Below, piece by piece: positions 44,817 to 54,030 of a DNA stretch of 64,000 nucleotides. Numbering within the stretch: position 1 is the stretch's first letter; each line of letters opens with the position of its first letter. Below the pieces are notes generated by a model, which was given only the letters and a program-made list of their open reading frames with translations, was not told the origin of the DNA and ran no database searches. The stretch is from Flavobacteriia bacterium (lineage in GTDB: Bacteria; Bacteroidota; Bacteroidia; Flavobacteriales_D; Crocinitomicaceae): the NCBI GenBank assembly GCA_947446925.1, contig CANFHU010000007.1, positions 54,905 to 118,904 on the forward strand, given 5' to 3'. The position numbers and the translations under genes are program-made.

Positions 44817-44824
44817 TAAATTTG
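44817..44824 (+). promoter_or_regulatory. -7 promoter box of the miaE-like gene
   Basis: TAAATTTG matches TAnnTTTG, 20 bp before the ATG at 44845. The -33 element is not obvious. Confidence 0.55.
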
Positions 44825-44844
44825 CACGCGCAAAAGGCAAACTT

Positions 44845-45426
44845 ATGTTAGGACTAAAATTACGTACCGATCCACGATGGGTAAACATCGCAGAATCAAA
44901 TTTAGAGGAATTATTGACAGACCACGCTTGGTGTGAGCAAAAGGCTGCATCCAACGCGATTTCGTTGGTGGCGTACAATTCTGAATTAGAGGATTTAGTA
45001 ACAGACCTATTAGCGATTGCGAAGGAAGAAGTAGAACATTTCCAGCAGGTGCACGAACTCATGAAACGCAGAGGATATGTACTTGGTCGTGAACGTAAAG
45101 ACGACTATGTCAACGAACTATACAAATTCATGAAAAAAGATGGAAGTCGTAACGATGCATTAATCGATCGTTTGCTTTTTGCTGCCATGATTGAAGCGCG
45201 TAGTTGCGAACGTTTCAAAGTACTCTCAGAAAACATACAAGACGAAGAATTAAAAGTGTTTTACCGTGATTTAATGGCAAGTGAAGCAGGGCATTACACG
45301 ACATTTTTAGGCTATGCCCGCAAATACACACTAAGTGTAGACGTTGAAAAACGTTGGAAAGAATGGATCGACTTTGAAGATTCTATCATCACCAAATACG
45401 GAAATAAAGAAACAGTCCACGGATAA
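44845..45426 (+). CDS. miaE: tRNA 2-methylthio-N6-isopentenyl adenosine-37 hydroxylase-like (MiaE)
   Basis: The 193-residue ferritin-like diiron protein has the pattern of MiaE. Four-helix iron ligands include the first helix Glu, [14 protein letters not shown] (E-x-x-H), [14 protein letters not shown] and [14 protein letters not shown] (E-x-x-H). It hydroxylates the isopentenyl group of ms2i6A37 in tRNA using oxygen. The next gene starts 1 base after its stop, so a two-gene unit. In Bacteroidota this family is often annotated only as tRNA-(ms2io6A)-hydroxylase; substrate is inferred from family. Confidence 0.88.
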   Translation: MLGLKLRTDPRWVNIAESNLEELLTDHAWCEQKAASNAISLVAYNSELEDLVTDLLAIAKEEVEHFQQVHELMKRRGYVLGRERKDDYVNELYKFMKKDGSRNDALIDRLLFAAMIEARSCERFKVLSENIQDEELKVFYRDLMASEAGHYTTFLGYARKYTLSVDVEKRWKEWIDFEDSIITKYGNKETVHG

Positions 45427-45427
45427 C

Positions 45428-45616
45428 ATGGAAGACGATTACAGCGCTTTCTCCAAAGCCAATCAATTAGACAAAGATGATTTCTACCTCACGCCTGAGG
45501 GTTACCGAGTATTCACCGAAAAATACTTGCTCAAACGTGGTTATTGCTGCAAAAATGGTTGCAGACATTGTCCATATGGTTTCGATAAAAAAAGCGGAAG
45601 GATTAAGAATCGGTAA
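45428..45616 (+). CDS. DUF5522 domain small protein
   Basis: The track start (45344) lies inside miaE; the ATG at 45428, 1 base after the miaE stop, is better and gives 62 residues. The sequence has 'FYLTPEGYRVFTEKYLLKRG' and the Cys motif YCCKNGCRHCPYG, the DUF5522 hallmark. The Cys/His cluster probably binds a metal. It is translationally linked to miaE, so a role in the same tRNA modification is plausible but not shown. Confidence 0.88.
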   Translation: MEDDYSAFSKANQLDKDDFYLTPEGYRVFTEKYLLKRGYCCKNGCRHCPYGFDKKSGRIKNR

Positions 45617-45855
45617 AAAATCAAACCCTTTAATTAAAATACATTAACACTAGTTATTTAGTGCGTTTTACATAATCTAGATAAGATTGGTGTGAAACCA
45701 ATAATCCTATTACTGAAGTAAATAAGAGGATAATAATATTCAATTCGTGATACTAATCTTGTAATACGTTCACGAAAAAAATAATTGAAAAACCAAAAAA
45801 GATTAAAAATTAATCACTAAATTAGATTGTAAATTAATCAAAAAAACAATCAATT

Positions 45856-46689
45856 ATGAAAAGTGACGACATTAAATCTTTATTTAAACAATTTGAAAAC
45901 ATTACCTCCGAATATAATGGAGTCGAATGTTGGAGCGCTCGAGAATTACAAATATTATTAGGGTATAGCAAATGGGAAAATTTTGTGAAAGTCATAGAAA
46001 AAGCAAAGTTTTCATGTGTTAATTCAGGTGAAAAAATAGAACATCATTTTCCTGACGTCAGGAAGTCAATAATCACAGGTAAAAGAACTGAAAAACAGAT
46101 AGATGACATACTTTTAACACGCTATGCATGCTACTTAATTGCACAAAATGGTGATGCTCGAAAAGTCGAAATCGCTTTTGCTCAAACCTATTTTGCTGTT
46201 CAAACACGTAAAGCTGAAGTAGTTGAACAACGATTATTAGATTACGAACGAATAAAAGCAAGGGAAAAATTAAGCCAAACAGAAAAACAATTATCTGGAA
46301 TTTTATTCGAACGCGGAATCAATGAAAAAGGTTTTGCAATAATTCGTTCTAAAGGAGATCAAGCACTTTTTAATATAAGTACCCACGAGTTAAAGAAAAA
46401 AATGGGTGTACCAATAAACAGACCTGTTGCAGATTTCCTTCCTACCATCGGCATAAAAGCAAAAGACCTCGCAGCTGAAATGACTAGCATGAACGTACAA
46501 ACTAAAGCATTGAAAGGACATTCTCCCATCGAAAAAGAACACATCGATAATAATAAAGCAGTGCGTGGTGTACTTGTAAATCGAGGTATTCAGCTAGAAA
46601 AACTTCCGCCAAGTGAGGATGTCAAAAAATTGCAGCGTAAATTAGCAAACGAAGAAAAAAAAGTGGTGAAAATAAAACCGAAAAAATAA
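45856..46689 (+). CDS. dinD: DNA damage-inducible protein D-like (DinD)
   Basis: The 277-residue protein has an N-terminal BRO-like domain (WSARELQILLGYSKWENFVK, LTRYACYLIAQNGDARKVEI, FAQTYFAVQTRKAE) and the DinD C-terminal region (GILFERGINEKGFAIIRSKG, YKKKMGVPINRPVADFLPTI-type text). E. coli DinD inhibits RecA and is SOS-induced; the role here is inferred. A gene-free AT-rich spacer of about 240 bp upstream holds no other gene. The first residues and the final lysine tail look native. It lies 4 bp before dgkA. Confidence 0.88.
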   Translation: MKSDDIKSLFKQFENITSEYNGVECWSARELQILLGYSKWENFVKVIEKAKFSCVNSGEKIEHHFPDVRKSIITGKRTEKQIDDILLTRYACYLIAQNGDARKVEIAFAQTYFAVQTRKAEVVEQRLLDYERIKAREKLSQTEKQLSGILFERGINEKGFAIIRSKGDQALFNISTHELKKKMGVPINRPVADFLPTIGIKAKDLAAEMTSMNVQTKALKGHSPIEKEHIDNNKAVRGVLVNRGIQLEKLPPSEDVKKLQRKLANEEKKVVKIKPKK

Positions 46690-46693
46690 GGAA

Positions 46694-47065
46694 ATGCAAC
46701 AAAAACAACCTTTCTCCCTGCGTGCTCGCATCAAAAGTTTTGACTACGCTATACAGGGAATAATTACGTTCTTCAAAAATGAACACAATGCAAGGATACA
46801 TGCAGTTGCAGCGATTGCGGTAATTGCTTTAGGTTGGTATTGCAAGTTAAACCGAATGGAATGGTGTTGGATTAGCCTTTCAATAGGATTGGTAATCCTT
46901 GCAGAAATGTTGAATACAGCCATTGAATATCTAACCGATTTAGTTTCTCCAGCAATGCATCCACTTGCTAAAAAAACAAAAGATGTTGCATCTGGCGCAG
47001 TACTTATTACTGCACTGATGGCAGTTGTCATTGGATTATTCATCTTTTTACCAAAGTTTTTATAG
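46694..47065 (+). CDS. Diacylglycerol/undecaprenol kinase family protein
   Basis: The 123-residue integral membrane protein has the DgkA/UdpK pattern: FFKNEHNARIHAVAAIAVIA (helix 1), the active-site helix AEMLNTAIEYLTDLVSPAMHPLAKKTKDVASGAVLI and a third helix. E-x-x-N-T-A-I-E is the catalytic motif. In Bacteroidota this family usually phosphorylates undecaprenol or diacylglycerol, recycling lipid carriers. It starts 4 bp after dinD and could be co-transcribed. Confidence 0.92.
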   Translation: MQQKQPFSLRARIKSFDYAIQGIITFFKNEHNARIHAVAAIAVIALGWYCKLNRMEWCWISLSIGLVILAEMLNTAIEYLTDLVSPAMHPLAKKTKDVASGAVLITALMAVVIGLFIFLPKFL

Positions 47066-47148
47066 CCCTTTTAATTAATCCCTGACTGCTTATTACTGCT
47101 TGTAATTCAAACTTTATTCGGAACTTTACACACTAGATTTTTTTTAAA

Positions 47149-48042
47149 ATGACCAACGACATTACCGACGAACAAACAGCAATCAAAACCACTTGGTTTA
47201 GCATTTTTGGAAACACAAGTTTAGCAATTATAAAAGGGTTAGCTGGTTTTTTTGGCAATTCCTATGCATTAATAGCGGATGCAATTGAGTCAACCACCGA
47301 CATATTTGCTTCATTCTTAGTGTTATTTGGAATAAAATACGCTAGTAGACCAGCAGACGAAAATCATCCTTACGGACATGGTCGTGCAGAACCTCTTATC
47401 ACGTTTTTAGTCGTTGCTTTCCTTATTACTTCCGCATGCATTATTGCCTATGAAAGCATTCTGAATATTGGAACTCCGCATGGACTACCAAAACCGTGGA
47501 CTTTATTCTTTTTGGGCGGTATCATTTTATGGAAGGAAATCTCCTACCGTTTAGTCATTAAAAAAGCAAAAGAAATAAATAGTTCCTCCTTAAAAGCAGA
47601 CGCTTGGCATCACCGGAGCGATGCAATCACCTCTATTTCTGCCTTTATCGGAATTTCTATCGCTTTATATTTTGGAAAAGGGTATGAATCTGCAGACGAT
47701 TGGGCCGCACTTTTTGCCTCTGGATTTATACTTTATAATAGTTACCTCATCTTTAGACCTGCATTGGGAGAAATCATGGATGAACATACCTACGACGAAT
47801 TAGTAGAAGAAATACGGATTGTAGCACTTGAGGTTCCTGGCGTATATGGCACCGAAAAATGTTTTATTCGCAAAGCAGGCATGAAATACCACGTTGACTT
47901 ACATGCACGCGTGGATGGTTCAATTTCGGTTACGGAAGGACATACTATTTCCCATTTACTGAAAGACACGTTACGCAAGGAAATTAAAACGCTTGGACAT
48001 GTATTAATCCACATTGAACCAACCGAACCTAGCAAATTATAA
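47149..48042 (+). CDS. Cation diffusion facilitator (CDF) metal exporter
   Basis: The 297-residue protein has six membrane helices and metal-site residues typical of CDF transporters: ADAIESTTDIFAS (D-x-x-x-S-x-x-D), HPYGHGRAEPL and ADAWHHRSDAITS. A cytoplasmic C-terminal domain follows (EEIRIVALEVPGVYGTEKCF). It exchanges Zn2+, Fe2+ or Mn2+ for protons; the metal cannot be told from sequence. It is probably transcribed with, or just before, dusB. Confidence 0.92.
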   Translation: MTNDITDEQTAIKTTWFSIFGNTSLAIIKGLAGFFGNSYALIADAIESTTDIFASFLVLFGIKYASRPADENHPYGHGRAEPLITFLVVAFLITSACIIAYESILNIGTPHGLPKPWTLFFLGGIILWKEISYRLVIKKAKEINSSSLKADAWHHRSDAITSISAFIGISIALYFGKGYESADDWAALFASGFILYNSYLIFRPALGEIMDEHTYDELVEEIRIVALEVPGVYGTEKCFIRKAGMKYHVDLHARVDGSISVTEGHTISHLLKDTLRKEIKTLGHVLIHIEPTEPSKL

Positions 48043-48077
48043 ATCGAGCAAAAAAAGTTTTCGAATAGATTAATCTT

Positions 48078-48085
48078 TACTTTTG
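48078..48085 (+). promoter_or_regulatory. -7 promoter box next to dusB start
   Basis: TACTTTTG matches TAnnTTTG and ends 4 bases before the GTG start of dusB, so a transcript from it would have almost no leader. Confidence 0.5.
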
Positions 48086-48089
48086 TATC

Positions 48090-49082
48090 GTGGTAAAAAT
48101 TAGAGATATTGAATTGGGAGAATTCCCATTATTATTGGCTCCAATGGAGGATGTAAGTGATCCACCATTTCGTGCATTATGCAAAAAACATGGAGCAGAC
48201 TTAATGTACACCGAATTTATTTCCTCCGAAGGATTGATTCGCGATGCTGCAAAAAGTGTCAAAAAATTGGACATCTACGAATATGAGCGACCTGTTGGAA
48301 TCCAAATTTTCGGGTATGATATCGAAAGTATGAAAACCTCGGCGCAAATTATCGAGAAAACGAATCCAGATATTATTGACATCAATTTTGGTTGTCCAGT
48401 AAAAAAAGTAACCTGTAAAGGTGCTGGTGCAGGTATGTTACAAGACATTCCCAAGCTGATCAAAATGACAGAAGAAATTGTGAAAATCACGAATCTACCC
48501 GTTACAGTGAAAACACGTTTAGGCTGGGACGATAAATCGAAATTTGTAGTTTCCACTGCTGAAAAATTACAAGATGTTGGTGTGGAAGCAGTTTCTATTC
48601 ACGGTCGAACGAGACAACAATTATATAAAGGAGACGCTGATTGGACCTTAATTGGGGAAGTCAAAAACAATCCTCGTATGCATATTCCGATATTTGGAAA
48701 TGGAGATATCGACACACCCGAAAAAGCATTGGAATATAAAAACCGCTATGGTGTAGACGGTATCATGATTGGGCGTGCTAGTATCGGCTACCCATGGATT
48801 TTCAATGAAGTAAAGCATTTCATGAAAACTGGTGAATATCTAGCTCCACCTTCCGTTGCAGACCGCGTAGCGATTGCAAAAGAACACTTACAAATGAGTG
48901 TGGCTTGGAAAGGAGAAGGATTAGGTATTGCAGAAATGAAACGTCACTATTCCAATTATTTTAAAGGAATTTCACATATGAAAGAATACCGCATGAAATT
49001 AGTAACTTCCTTTAACCTACAAGAAATCTATGACACCTTAGATTATATACAAGATCACGCAGATGAATTCACATTTATATAA
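48090..49082 (+). CDS. dusB: tRNA-dihydrouridine synthase (DusB-like)
   Basis: The 330-residue flavoprotein reduces uridines in tRNA. It starts at GTG because an in-frame stop lies 21 bases upstream and the next Met is already in the conserved LAPMEDVSDPPFR. Further motifs are IDINFGCPVKKVTCKGAGAG (active-site Cys), VTVKTRLGW, VSIHGRTRQQLYKG and IFGNGDI ... DGIMIGRASIG. A promoter box abuts the start codon. A long perfect terminator follows. Confidence 0.95.
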   Translation: MVKIRDIELGEFPLLLAPMEDVSDPPFRALCKKHGADLMYTEFISSEGLIRDAAKSVKKLDIYEYERPVGIQIFGYDIESMKTSAQIIEKTNPDIIDINFGCPVKKVTCKGAGAGMLQDIPKLIKMTEEIVKITNLPVTVKTRLGWDDKSKFVVSTAEKLQDVGVEAVSIHGRTRQQLYKGDADWTLIGEVKNNPRMHIPIFGNGDIDTPEKALEYKNRYGVDGIMIGRASIGYPWIFNEVKHFMKTGEYLAPPSVADRVAIAKEHLQMSVAWKGEGLGIAEMKRHYSNYFKGISHMKEYRMKLVTSFNLQEIYDTLDYIQDHADEFTFI

Positions 49083-49118
49083 CAAGAAAAGGGCGATTAA
49101 TATCGCCCTTTTCTTGTT
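49081..49118. terminator. Bidirectional terminator after dusB
   Basis: AACAAGAAAAGGGCGAT and ATCGCCCTTTTCTTGTT are 17-bp perfect arms around TAAT. It lies between convergent genes and can serve both. Confidence 0.9.
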
Positions 49119-49134
49119 ATAAAAGCATTACTAT

Positions 49135-49974
49135 TTAATGTTTCATCACAAAAGGAAATGTTTTATTTGCAACCGTTACCGTTGCCTGATCATCGCAGGT
49201 TCCATCGCCATAATCTACGATAGCATCCAATTTACCAGTACGTTCAATTTTTAATTTACCAGATTTAATCCAAGAACATCCGTTCGCTTTAACCAATGGT
49301 GTAATTGTAGTGAATTTGTATGCGTTACCCGTAGCATTGATCCCAGAACTTGTTCCAGAAATTTCAAAAACATCATCCGAAAAGTTATCTTTCGTATCAT
49401 ATCCTGCAGTCATTGTTCGAGTTCTATCCGTATTCCAAGTAATTACTCCTCCATCCGCTTTTGTAACTTTTCCATTTACAACTACAATACGGAAAGAATG
49501 ATCGTCTAAAACAGTTAAGGTTTTAGTTCCAGAAACTCCATTATTATTCACAAAATAATCTTGCGTTGTATATACGACTGAAGATCCTACGATATTTTTA
49601 TTTCCGATAAGTTTAACTTGAATTTTACCTCTTCTATATTTACCATCTTTACACAAACAATTCTCTAAACCAAAATCCACCGTTGCAGTAAATGTTTTTA
49701 AAATAGTATCAACAGTTGTTGTGATTTTTGCACATGGATACTTCGTTGAGTCTATTCCCTTAACCGTTGCTTCTAATCCTGTTTGATCTGTCACTTCTTT
49801 TAAATCCATAAATGCTGCATCAGCAGTATTATCATCATTAGCACTTGTTGAAATTGCCGAAGAAGCGGTTGATGGATCTTCAGAGATTACACTTTCTTTT
49901 TTACATGCAATAAATACAACGAAAGATCCGAGTAATAGTAATGATTTAGCAGAAAAAATTGATTTTAATTTCAT
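49135..49974 (-). CDS. Hypothetical lipoprotein
   Basis: The 279-residue protein has a lipoprotein signal with the lipobox ending VVFIACKK, so it is anchored to a membrane. A Ser/Thr-rich linker precedes a beta-rich domain with four Cys (PCAKIT, ENCLCKDGKYRRGKIQVK, ANGCSWI, GDGTCDD). I do not recognise the family; similar repeats of beta strands occur in uncharacterised Bacteroidota lipoproteins. It has no close operon partners. Confidence 0.75.
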   Translation of the reverse strand: MKLKSIFSAKSLLLLGSFVVFIACKKESVISEDPSTASSAISTSANDDNTADAAFMDLKEVTDQTGLEATVKGIDSTKYPCAKITTTVDTILKTFTATVDFGLENCLCKDGKYRRGKIQVKLIGNKNIVGSSVVYTTQDYFVNNNGVSGTKTLTVLDDHSFRIVVVNGKVTKADGGVITWNTDRTRTMTAGYDTKDNFSDDVFEISGTSSGINATGNAYKFTTITPLVKANGCSWIKSGKLKIERTGKLDAIVDYGDGTCDDQATVTVANKTFPFVMKH

Positions 49975-50419
49975 ATTTCTTAATTTTTATTGGTTTATAT
50001 AAATATAGACGACAAAAAAACAAAAAGGTTTAATCTACAATGAAAAAAAGTATTAATTTTTTAGTACCTCAATAGATAAAGTTATATAAAAATATATTTT
50101 TTGACACGCATAAATTCAGTGAATTTAAAAAAAGAAGGGATGAAAATCAGATGAAATTAAGTTAGAATTAACTTTAAATAAGGTATGCTTATTATATAAT
50201 TATCAATTTACAAAATAGGATTATATAAAGTAAATTATATAGGATTGATAAAACACTCATGGAATTATTCATTTACAAAAATAGCGATATTGGAAGTCTC
50301 ACTTTCACGGGAAAAGAAAAGTTATGAAAACGAAAATGTGTGTGAATCAAAACCGATATTTTTTTTGTCAATTTTATTTATTTTGTATACATTTATTAAA
50401 CATGTTTAAGTTTAAAACC
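49975..50419. other. 445-bp AT-rich spacer
   Basis: No coding ORF, RNA gene or strong repeat is seen. Several oligo-A/T runs are present; no promoter with a full consensus was found. Confidence 0.6.
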
Positions 50420-51013
50420 ATGAAACAAATTCTTTTCTTTTTTGCAACTATTTTAATCTTATCTAGTTGTAATAAATTTAAATTCGAAAACCTAGACGAC
50501 ACACTCCAATCCTCCGAGGGTAAAACCGCTGCGAAGGTTGAATTTGTGCGAGATTGTACAGGTTCCTATATTCAGATAGATAGTAACGATTATAAAATTT
50601 GTAATTACCAAGATGTACAAAAATTCGAAAGTGGGGATGTGCTTAAAGTGTCTTATGACTCCATCGGGAAATGTGAAAATACTAACCCTGAACAATTAAC
50701 CTGTAAAATGGCACATTTATATGTACATAATATACATATTCATAAAGCAGAATTATTGTACAAGCCCAAAAAAGAAATTACGATCTCTAATCAAAAAATG
50801 AAGGTCGTTAAAGATTGCTCTGGTACATATATTCAATACGAGAATACAGATTATCAAGTATGTAACAAAGATTTATTAGCAAAATACAAGGACGGAGATT
50901 GGATTCTAGCGAGTTTTTATACTTTAACCGAATGTATAGAAAAAGCAGATGAAGTTGTATGCTTGCTTTACCACGAAAATAAAGGATTTGTAAAAGTCTT
51001 TGGAATACAATAA
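50420..51013 (+). CDS. Lipoprotein with a duplicated domain, hypothetical
   Basis: The track start (50324) gives an odd N-terminus; the ATG at 50420 opens a lipoprotein signal (KQILFFFATILILSSC), so 197 residues is preferred. The mature part is two similar domains: VEFVRDCTGSYIQIDSNDYK / KVVKDCSGTYIQYENTDYQ, each followed by a Cys, an acidic loop and a C...(Y/H) end. Each copy has three Cys in the same places. The fold is unknown to me. It stands alone. Confidence 0.75.
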   Translation: MKQILFFFATILILSSCNKFKFENLDDTLQSSEGKTAAKVEFVRDCTGSYIQIDSNDYKICNYQDVQKFESGDVLKVSYDSIGKCENTNPEQLTCKMAHLYVHNIHIHKAELLYKPKKEITISNQKMKVVKDCSGTYIQYENTDYQVCNKDLLAKYKDGDWILASFYTLTECIEKADEVVCLLYHENKGFVKVFGIQ

Positions 51014-51212
51014 TTACAAAGCCATCAATAGTTTTAGCATAATCTAAAGAACTATTATTCATTCTCGCTTTAGGTAAAAAAGTAGGTGTGTGACATTGAA
51101 CCTAATTTAAAATTGATTTACATTTTTTAAATAATCGAACTAAAGAAAATTTAGAAAGAATATAAACTAAAGAATCTTCGAAATTTTAAATATCGTTTAA
51201 AAACAAATTCCC

Positions 51213-51220
51213 TACATTTG
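51213..51220 (+). promoter_or_regulatory. -7 promoter box abutting the start of the 129-aa gene
   Basis: TACATTTG matches TAnnTTTG and ends only 4 bases before the ATG at 51225, which suggests a leaderless transcript for the first gene of the copper/heme block. Confidence 0.55.
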
Positions 51221-51224
51221 CACC

Positions 51225-51614
51225 ATGAATAAAGCATTCTACAAAATATTTTTGTTAGTTATGGTTGGTATGTTGTTATCCAACTCACTGATCAAAGGTG
51301 CTTTATTTGTAAATTATTTGGTAAACCAAGCGGAAATCACAAAACAATTTTGTGAAAACAAAGCAAAACCAAAACTAAATTGTAATGGTAAATGTCATTT
51401 AGCAAAACAATTCGCAAAACAAGATAAACAGGAAAAATCAACTTCTGAAACACAAAAATTCAAAGTAGAGAGTGTAGAAATTGCTGCACAAATTAACGAA
51501 GCGATTACATTTGTTTATCCAATTCAATCTAATAAAACTAACAATCATTACGCATACTCAGAAGCGCGCTCTGATGCTCATTTATTGGAAATATTCCACC
51601 CACCAACGGTTTAA
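51225..51614 (+). CDS. Small membrane-anchored CxxxCH protein, hypothetical
   Basis: The 129-residue protein has an N-terminal membrane segment (YKIFLLVMVGMLLSNSLI), then the motif ITKQFCENKAKPKLNCNGKC with His next (CNGKCH), and a charged linker. The C-x9-L-x-C-N-G-K-C-H pattern recurs in Bacteroidota proteins encoded by copper- or haem-related genes and could bind a metal or haem (CX3CH). The rest is low-complexity. It is the first gene of the block with the beta-barrel, MbnP and cytochrome proteins. Confidence 0.7.
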   Translation: MNKAFYKIFLLVMVGMLLSNSLIKGALFVNYLVNQAEITKQFCENKAKPKLNCNGKCHLAKQFAKQDKQEKSTSETQKFKVESVEIAAQINEAITFVYPIQSNKTNNHYAYSEARSDAHLLEIFHPPTV

Positions 51615-51787
51615 TTACTTCGTATTAAGTTTTCTATTTTCATTCCCTTTTTATAGGGTGATGTTTGGTATTCTATATGCTTAATACGCGTTACGTTCTC
51701 TTGTTAGAACGTAAACTTGGCTTGAACCTCAATTATTTTTTGAAGTTCATCCAATCAATCCCTTTTTCGTAATTAAACAATCAAAGG

Positions 51788-52852
51788 ATGTTTTTCAAAC
51801 AACTTTGCCTTGTGTTTGTTTTGTGCATTAGCCATTGGTTCGTAGCACAAGAAGACACAACAACATGCGATGTGTCTTGCCATTGCATCCGTAATTTAAC
51901 ACCTGCAAGCGTGATGATTAGTCATGTGCATCCTAAAAATGAATGGATGGTGAGTTATCGCTTTATGCAAATGGGTATGGGAACACCCATGCAAGGAAGT
52001 AATTCAATTGCTGATTTGGCAATCTATACTTCTTATATTGCAAATACCCCTTCCATGCAAATGGACATGCACATGGTAATGGGAATGGTTGGTCTTACGG
52101 ATCGACTTACTGCCATGGTGATGTTTAACTACCTTGCAACGAAGATGGATATGCACATGTTGGCAGGGCATAATCATATGATGAATGGCATACCTATGTC
52201 TTCCGCTTCCACCATGGAGATGAACACCCAAGGCTTAGGCGACACGAAATTACAGGTACTATATGGCATTGTAAAAAATGAACGTACACAACTTGTAGCA
52301 AATTTCGGAGCGTCTATTCCGACAGGGTCTATTCAACAAAAAGGAAATGCAGAGGATATGTTCTACCCAACTTCTCGTTTACCTTACATGATGCAATTAG
52401 GTTCTGGAACGATTGATTTTCAACCAGGAATCACCTTTGTGTATCAAAAAGATAAACTAGCATATAGTGTTCAAGCACAAGGAACTATTCGTCCATTTGT
52501 AAACTCAGTAGGATATCGGTATGGCAATGAACTAAATACAACAGCTTGGTTGGGGTATAATTGGTGGAAAGGTTTCGGCAGCACAATTCGTATAGAAGGA
52601 AATTGGATGTCAGCATTAGATGGTTCTGACAAAAGTATCGACTATGCTTTCAATGAAATTTCTGCAAATCCAAACAATTATGGCGGTACACGTGTGCAAG
52701 GAAATCTAGGTCTCTCGTATCAATTCGAAGAAGGATTCATTGCGAATCATCGTATTGCTATTGAAGCAGGATTACCAATTTACCAACATTGGAAAGGAAT
52801 TCAAAACAAGTTAAATCAAACCTGGATAGCTTCTTGGAGCTATTCTTTTTAA
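51788..52852 (+). CDS. Met/His-rich outer-membrane beta-barrel protein
   Basis: The 354-residue protein has a signal peptide (FFKQLCLVFVLCISHWFVA) and a long beta-barrel resembling the phenol-degradation MetA transporter family. The first half is unusually rich in Met and His (FMQMGMGTPMQG, MQMDMHMVMGMVG, KMDMHMLAGHNHMMNG), which is typical of copper-contacting proteins. C-terminal strands end in SWSYSF, the usual aromatic outer-membrane signature. Substrate is unknown; copper or another soft metal is inferred from composition and neighbours. Confidence 0.8.
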   Translation: MFFKQLCLVFVLCISHWFVAQEDTTTCDVSCHCIRNLTPASVMISHVHPKNEWMVSYRFMQMGMGTPMQGSNSIADLAIYTSYIANTPSMQMDMHMVMGMVGLTDRLTAMVMFNYLATKMDMHMLAGHNHMMNGIPMSSASTMEMNTQGLGDTKLQVLYGIVKNERTQLVANFGASIPTGSIQQKGNAEDMFYPTSRLPYMMQLGSGTIDFQPGITFVYQKDKLAYSVQAQGTIRPFVNSVGYRYGNELNTTAWLGYNWWKGFGSTIRIEGNWMSALDGSDKSIDYAFNEISANPNNYGGTRVQGNLGLSYQFEEGFIANHRIAIEAGLPIYQHWKGIQNKLNQTWIASWSYSF

Positions 52853-52861
52853 TGCGAAATT

Positions 52862-53641
52862 ATGAAGTATACATTCGGAATTTTAATGGTATTAGTGAGT
52901 ATCTCACTTCTTACTTCTTGCGGAAAAGTTGAGCCAACTCCTACTACCTCAACGGAATCCGTACCAACTGGGCAACTAAAATTTCACTTACATACTTTTA
53001 TCGGTGAAAACGAAGTAGATGCCTACGGAATCGAAACCGCTATGCCAGATGGTCGCATGATTTCCTTGAATATGGCACAACTTTATATTTCAGACATTCA
53101 ACTTGTTAAATTAGATGGTTCTTATTACAATGTTCCAAGTAATGGTGTATTAAAAGTGTTCGAATCGGAAAGTGTAATTATTGGCGATGTTCCTGTTGGT
53201 AATTATAAAACTGTGCGATTCAAGGTAGGCTTAACTCCAACCGTGAATGCTTTAGAAGCTTCGACTACTGGGTATACTAATTTGTTAAATCAATCGGAAA
53301 TGTGGCTTTCTTCCTCTGCACAACCAGATGGATATGCATTCTTAAATTTTTCAGGAAGTATAGACACAACCGTTGCTAAAACAGGGGATAAAATTCCTTT
53401 TGAGTTCAAAATTGGCACCAATGCTAACTTGACTCAAATTGAAATGCCTGCTCAAAACTTTACGATTTACAAAGATGTCGTAGGGTATGTGCACATGAAG
53501 ATCGAATACGATCGCTTGTTTGAGGGAATCCAACTTTCCAACAATGCGAATTTGCACGTTAAGACAAAAGCAGACAACGCATTGCCAATCGTGGAAACGT
53601 TGAAGAAAAACATCCAGAAACTATTTATTTACGAAAATTAA
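52862..53641 (+). CDS. MbnP-like lipoprotein 1
   Basis: The 259-residue protein has a lipobox (LLTSCGKVEP) and an MbnP-type beta domain (GQLKFHLHTFIG, LYISDIQLVKLDGSYY, GNYKTVRFKVGLTP). MbnP proteins of methanotrophs bind copper after the di-haem enzyme MbnH oxidises a Trp in them. Here the Trp-containing segment is MWLSSSAQPDGYAFLN, less canonical than in the second copy (56643). It starts 9 bp after the beta-barrel gene and 11 bp before the next gene, so the three are one operon. Confidence 0.8.
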   Translation: MKYTFGILMVLVSISLLTSCGKVEPTPTTSTESVPTGQLKFHLHTFIGENEVDAYGIETAMPDGRMISLNMAQLYISDIQLVKLDGSYYNVPSNGVLKVFESESVIIGDVPVGNYKTVRFKVGLTPTVNALEASTTGYTNLLNQSEMWLSSSAQPDGYAFLNFSGSIDTTVAKTGDKIPFEFKIGTNANLTQIEMPAQNFTIYKDVVGYVHMKIEYDRLFEGIQLSNNANLHVKTKADNALPIVETLKKNIQKLFIYEN

Positions 53642-53652
53642 AAACAGATCGC

Positions 53653-54030
53653 ATGTCTAAATTCGTTGTATTTCTTTCTTTGAGTTTATTGTTTTCTTGT
53701 ACGAAAGCAAAGGTAGAAGATGTTTGTACAACACCTGCAACGGTTTCTTTTCAAAAAGACATTCAGCCAATTTTCAATACGAATTGCGCTACATCCGGGT
53801 GTCATGCGGGAACAAAACCAGCGGGATCGTTGAATTTAGAAGCATCTGTTGCTTATGCAAATTTAACGGATTCAAAAAGTGGCTATTTAGACACCGTGCA
53901 TCCAAAGGCAAGTTTGCTCTATACTTCGATGACTTCCATTACAAACCCAATGCCACCAAATGGTAAACTGGGTAAATGTACGACGGACCTCATCTTAGAA
54001 TGGATCGAACAAAAAGCAAAAAACAATTGA
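53653..54030 (+). CDS. Small cytochrome-like lipoprotein (CX4CH)
   Basis: The 125-residue protein has a lipoprotein signal (SKFVVFLSLSLLFSCTKAK) and 'DIQPIFNTNCATSGCHAG', where the Cys pair is separated by four residues before His (C-x4-C-H). Downstream PMPPNGKLGKCTTDLILEWI resembles the C-terminal Met/Pro region of small cytochromes. This is a cytochrome domain similar to those paired with MbnP/MbnH proteins. CX4CH haem sites are rarer than CX2CH. It belongs to the same operon. Confidence 0.78.
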   Translation: MSKFVVFLSLSLLFSCTKAKVEDVCTTPATVSFQKDIQPIFNTNCATSGCHAGTKPAGSLNLEASVAYANLTDSKSGYLDTVHPKASLLYTSMTSITNPMPPNGKLGKCTTDLILEWIEQKAKNN

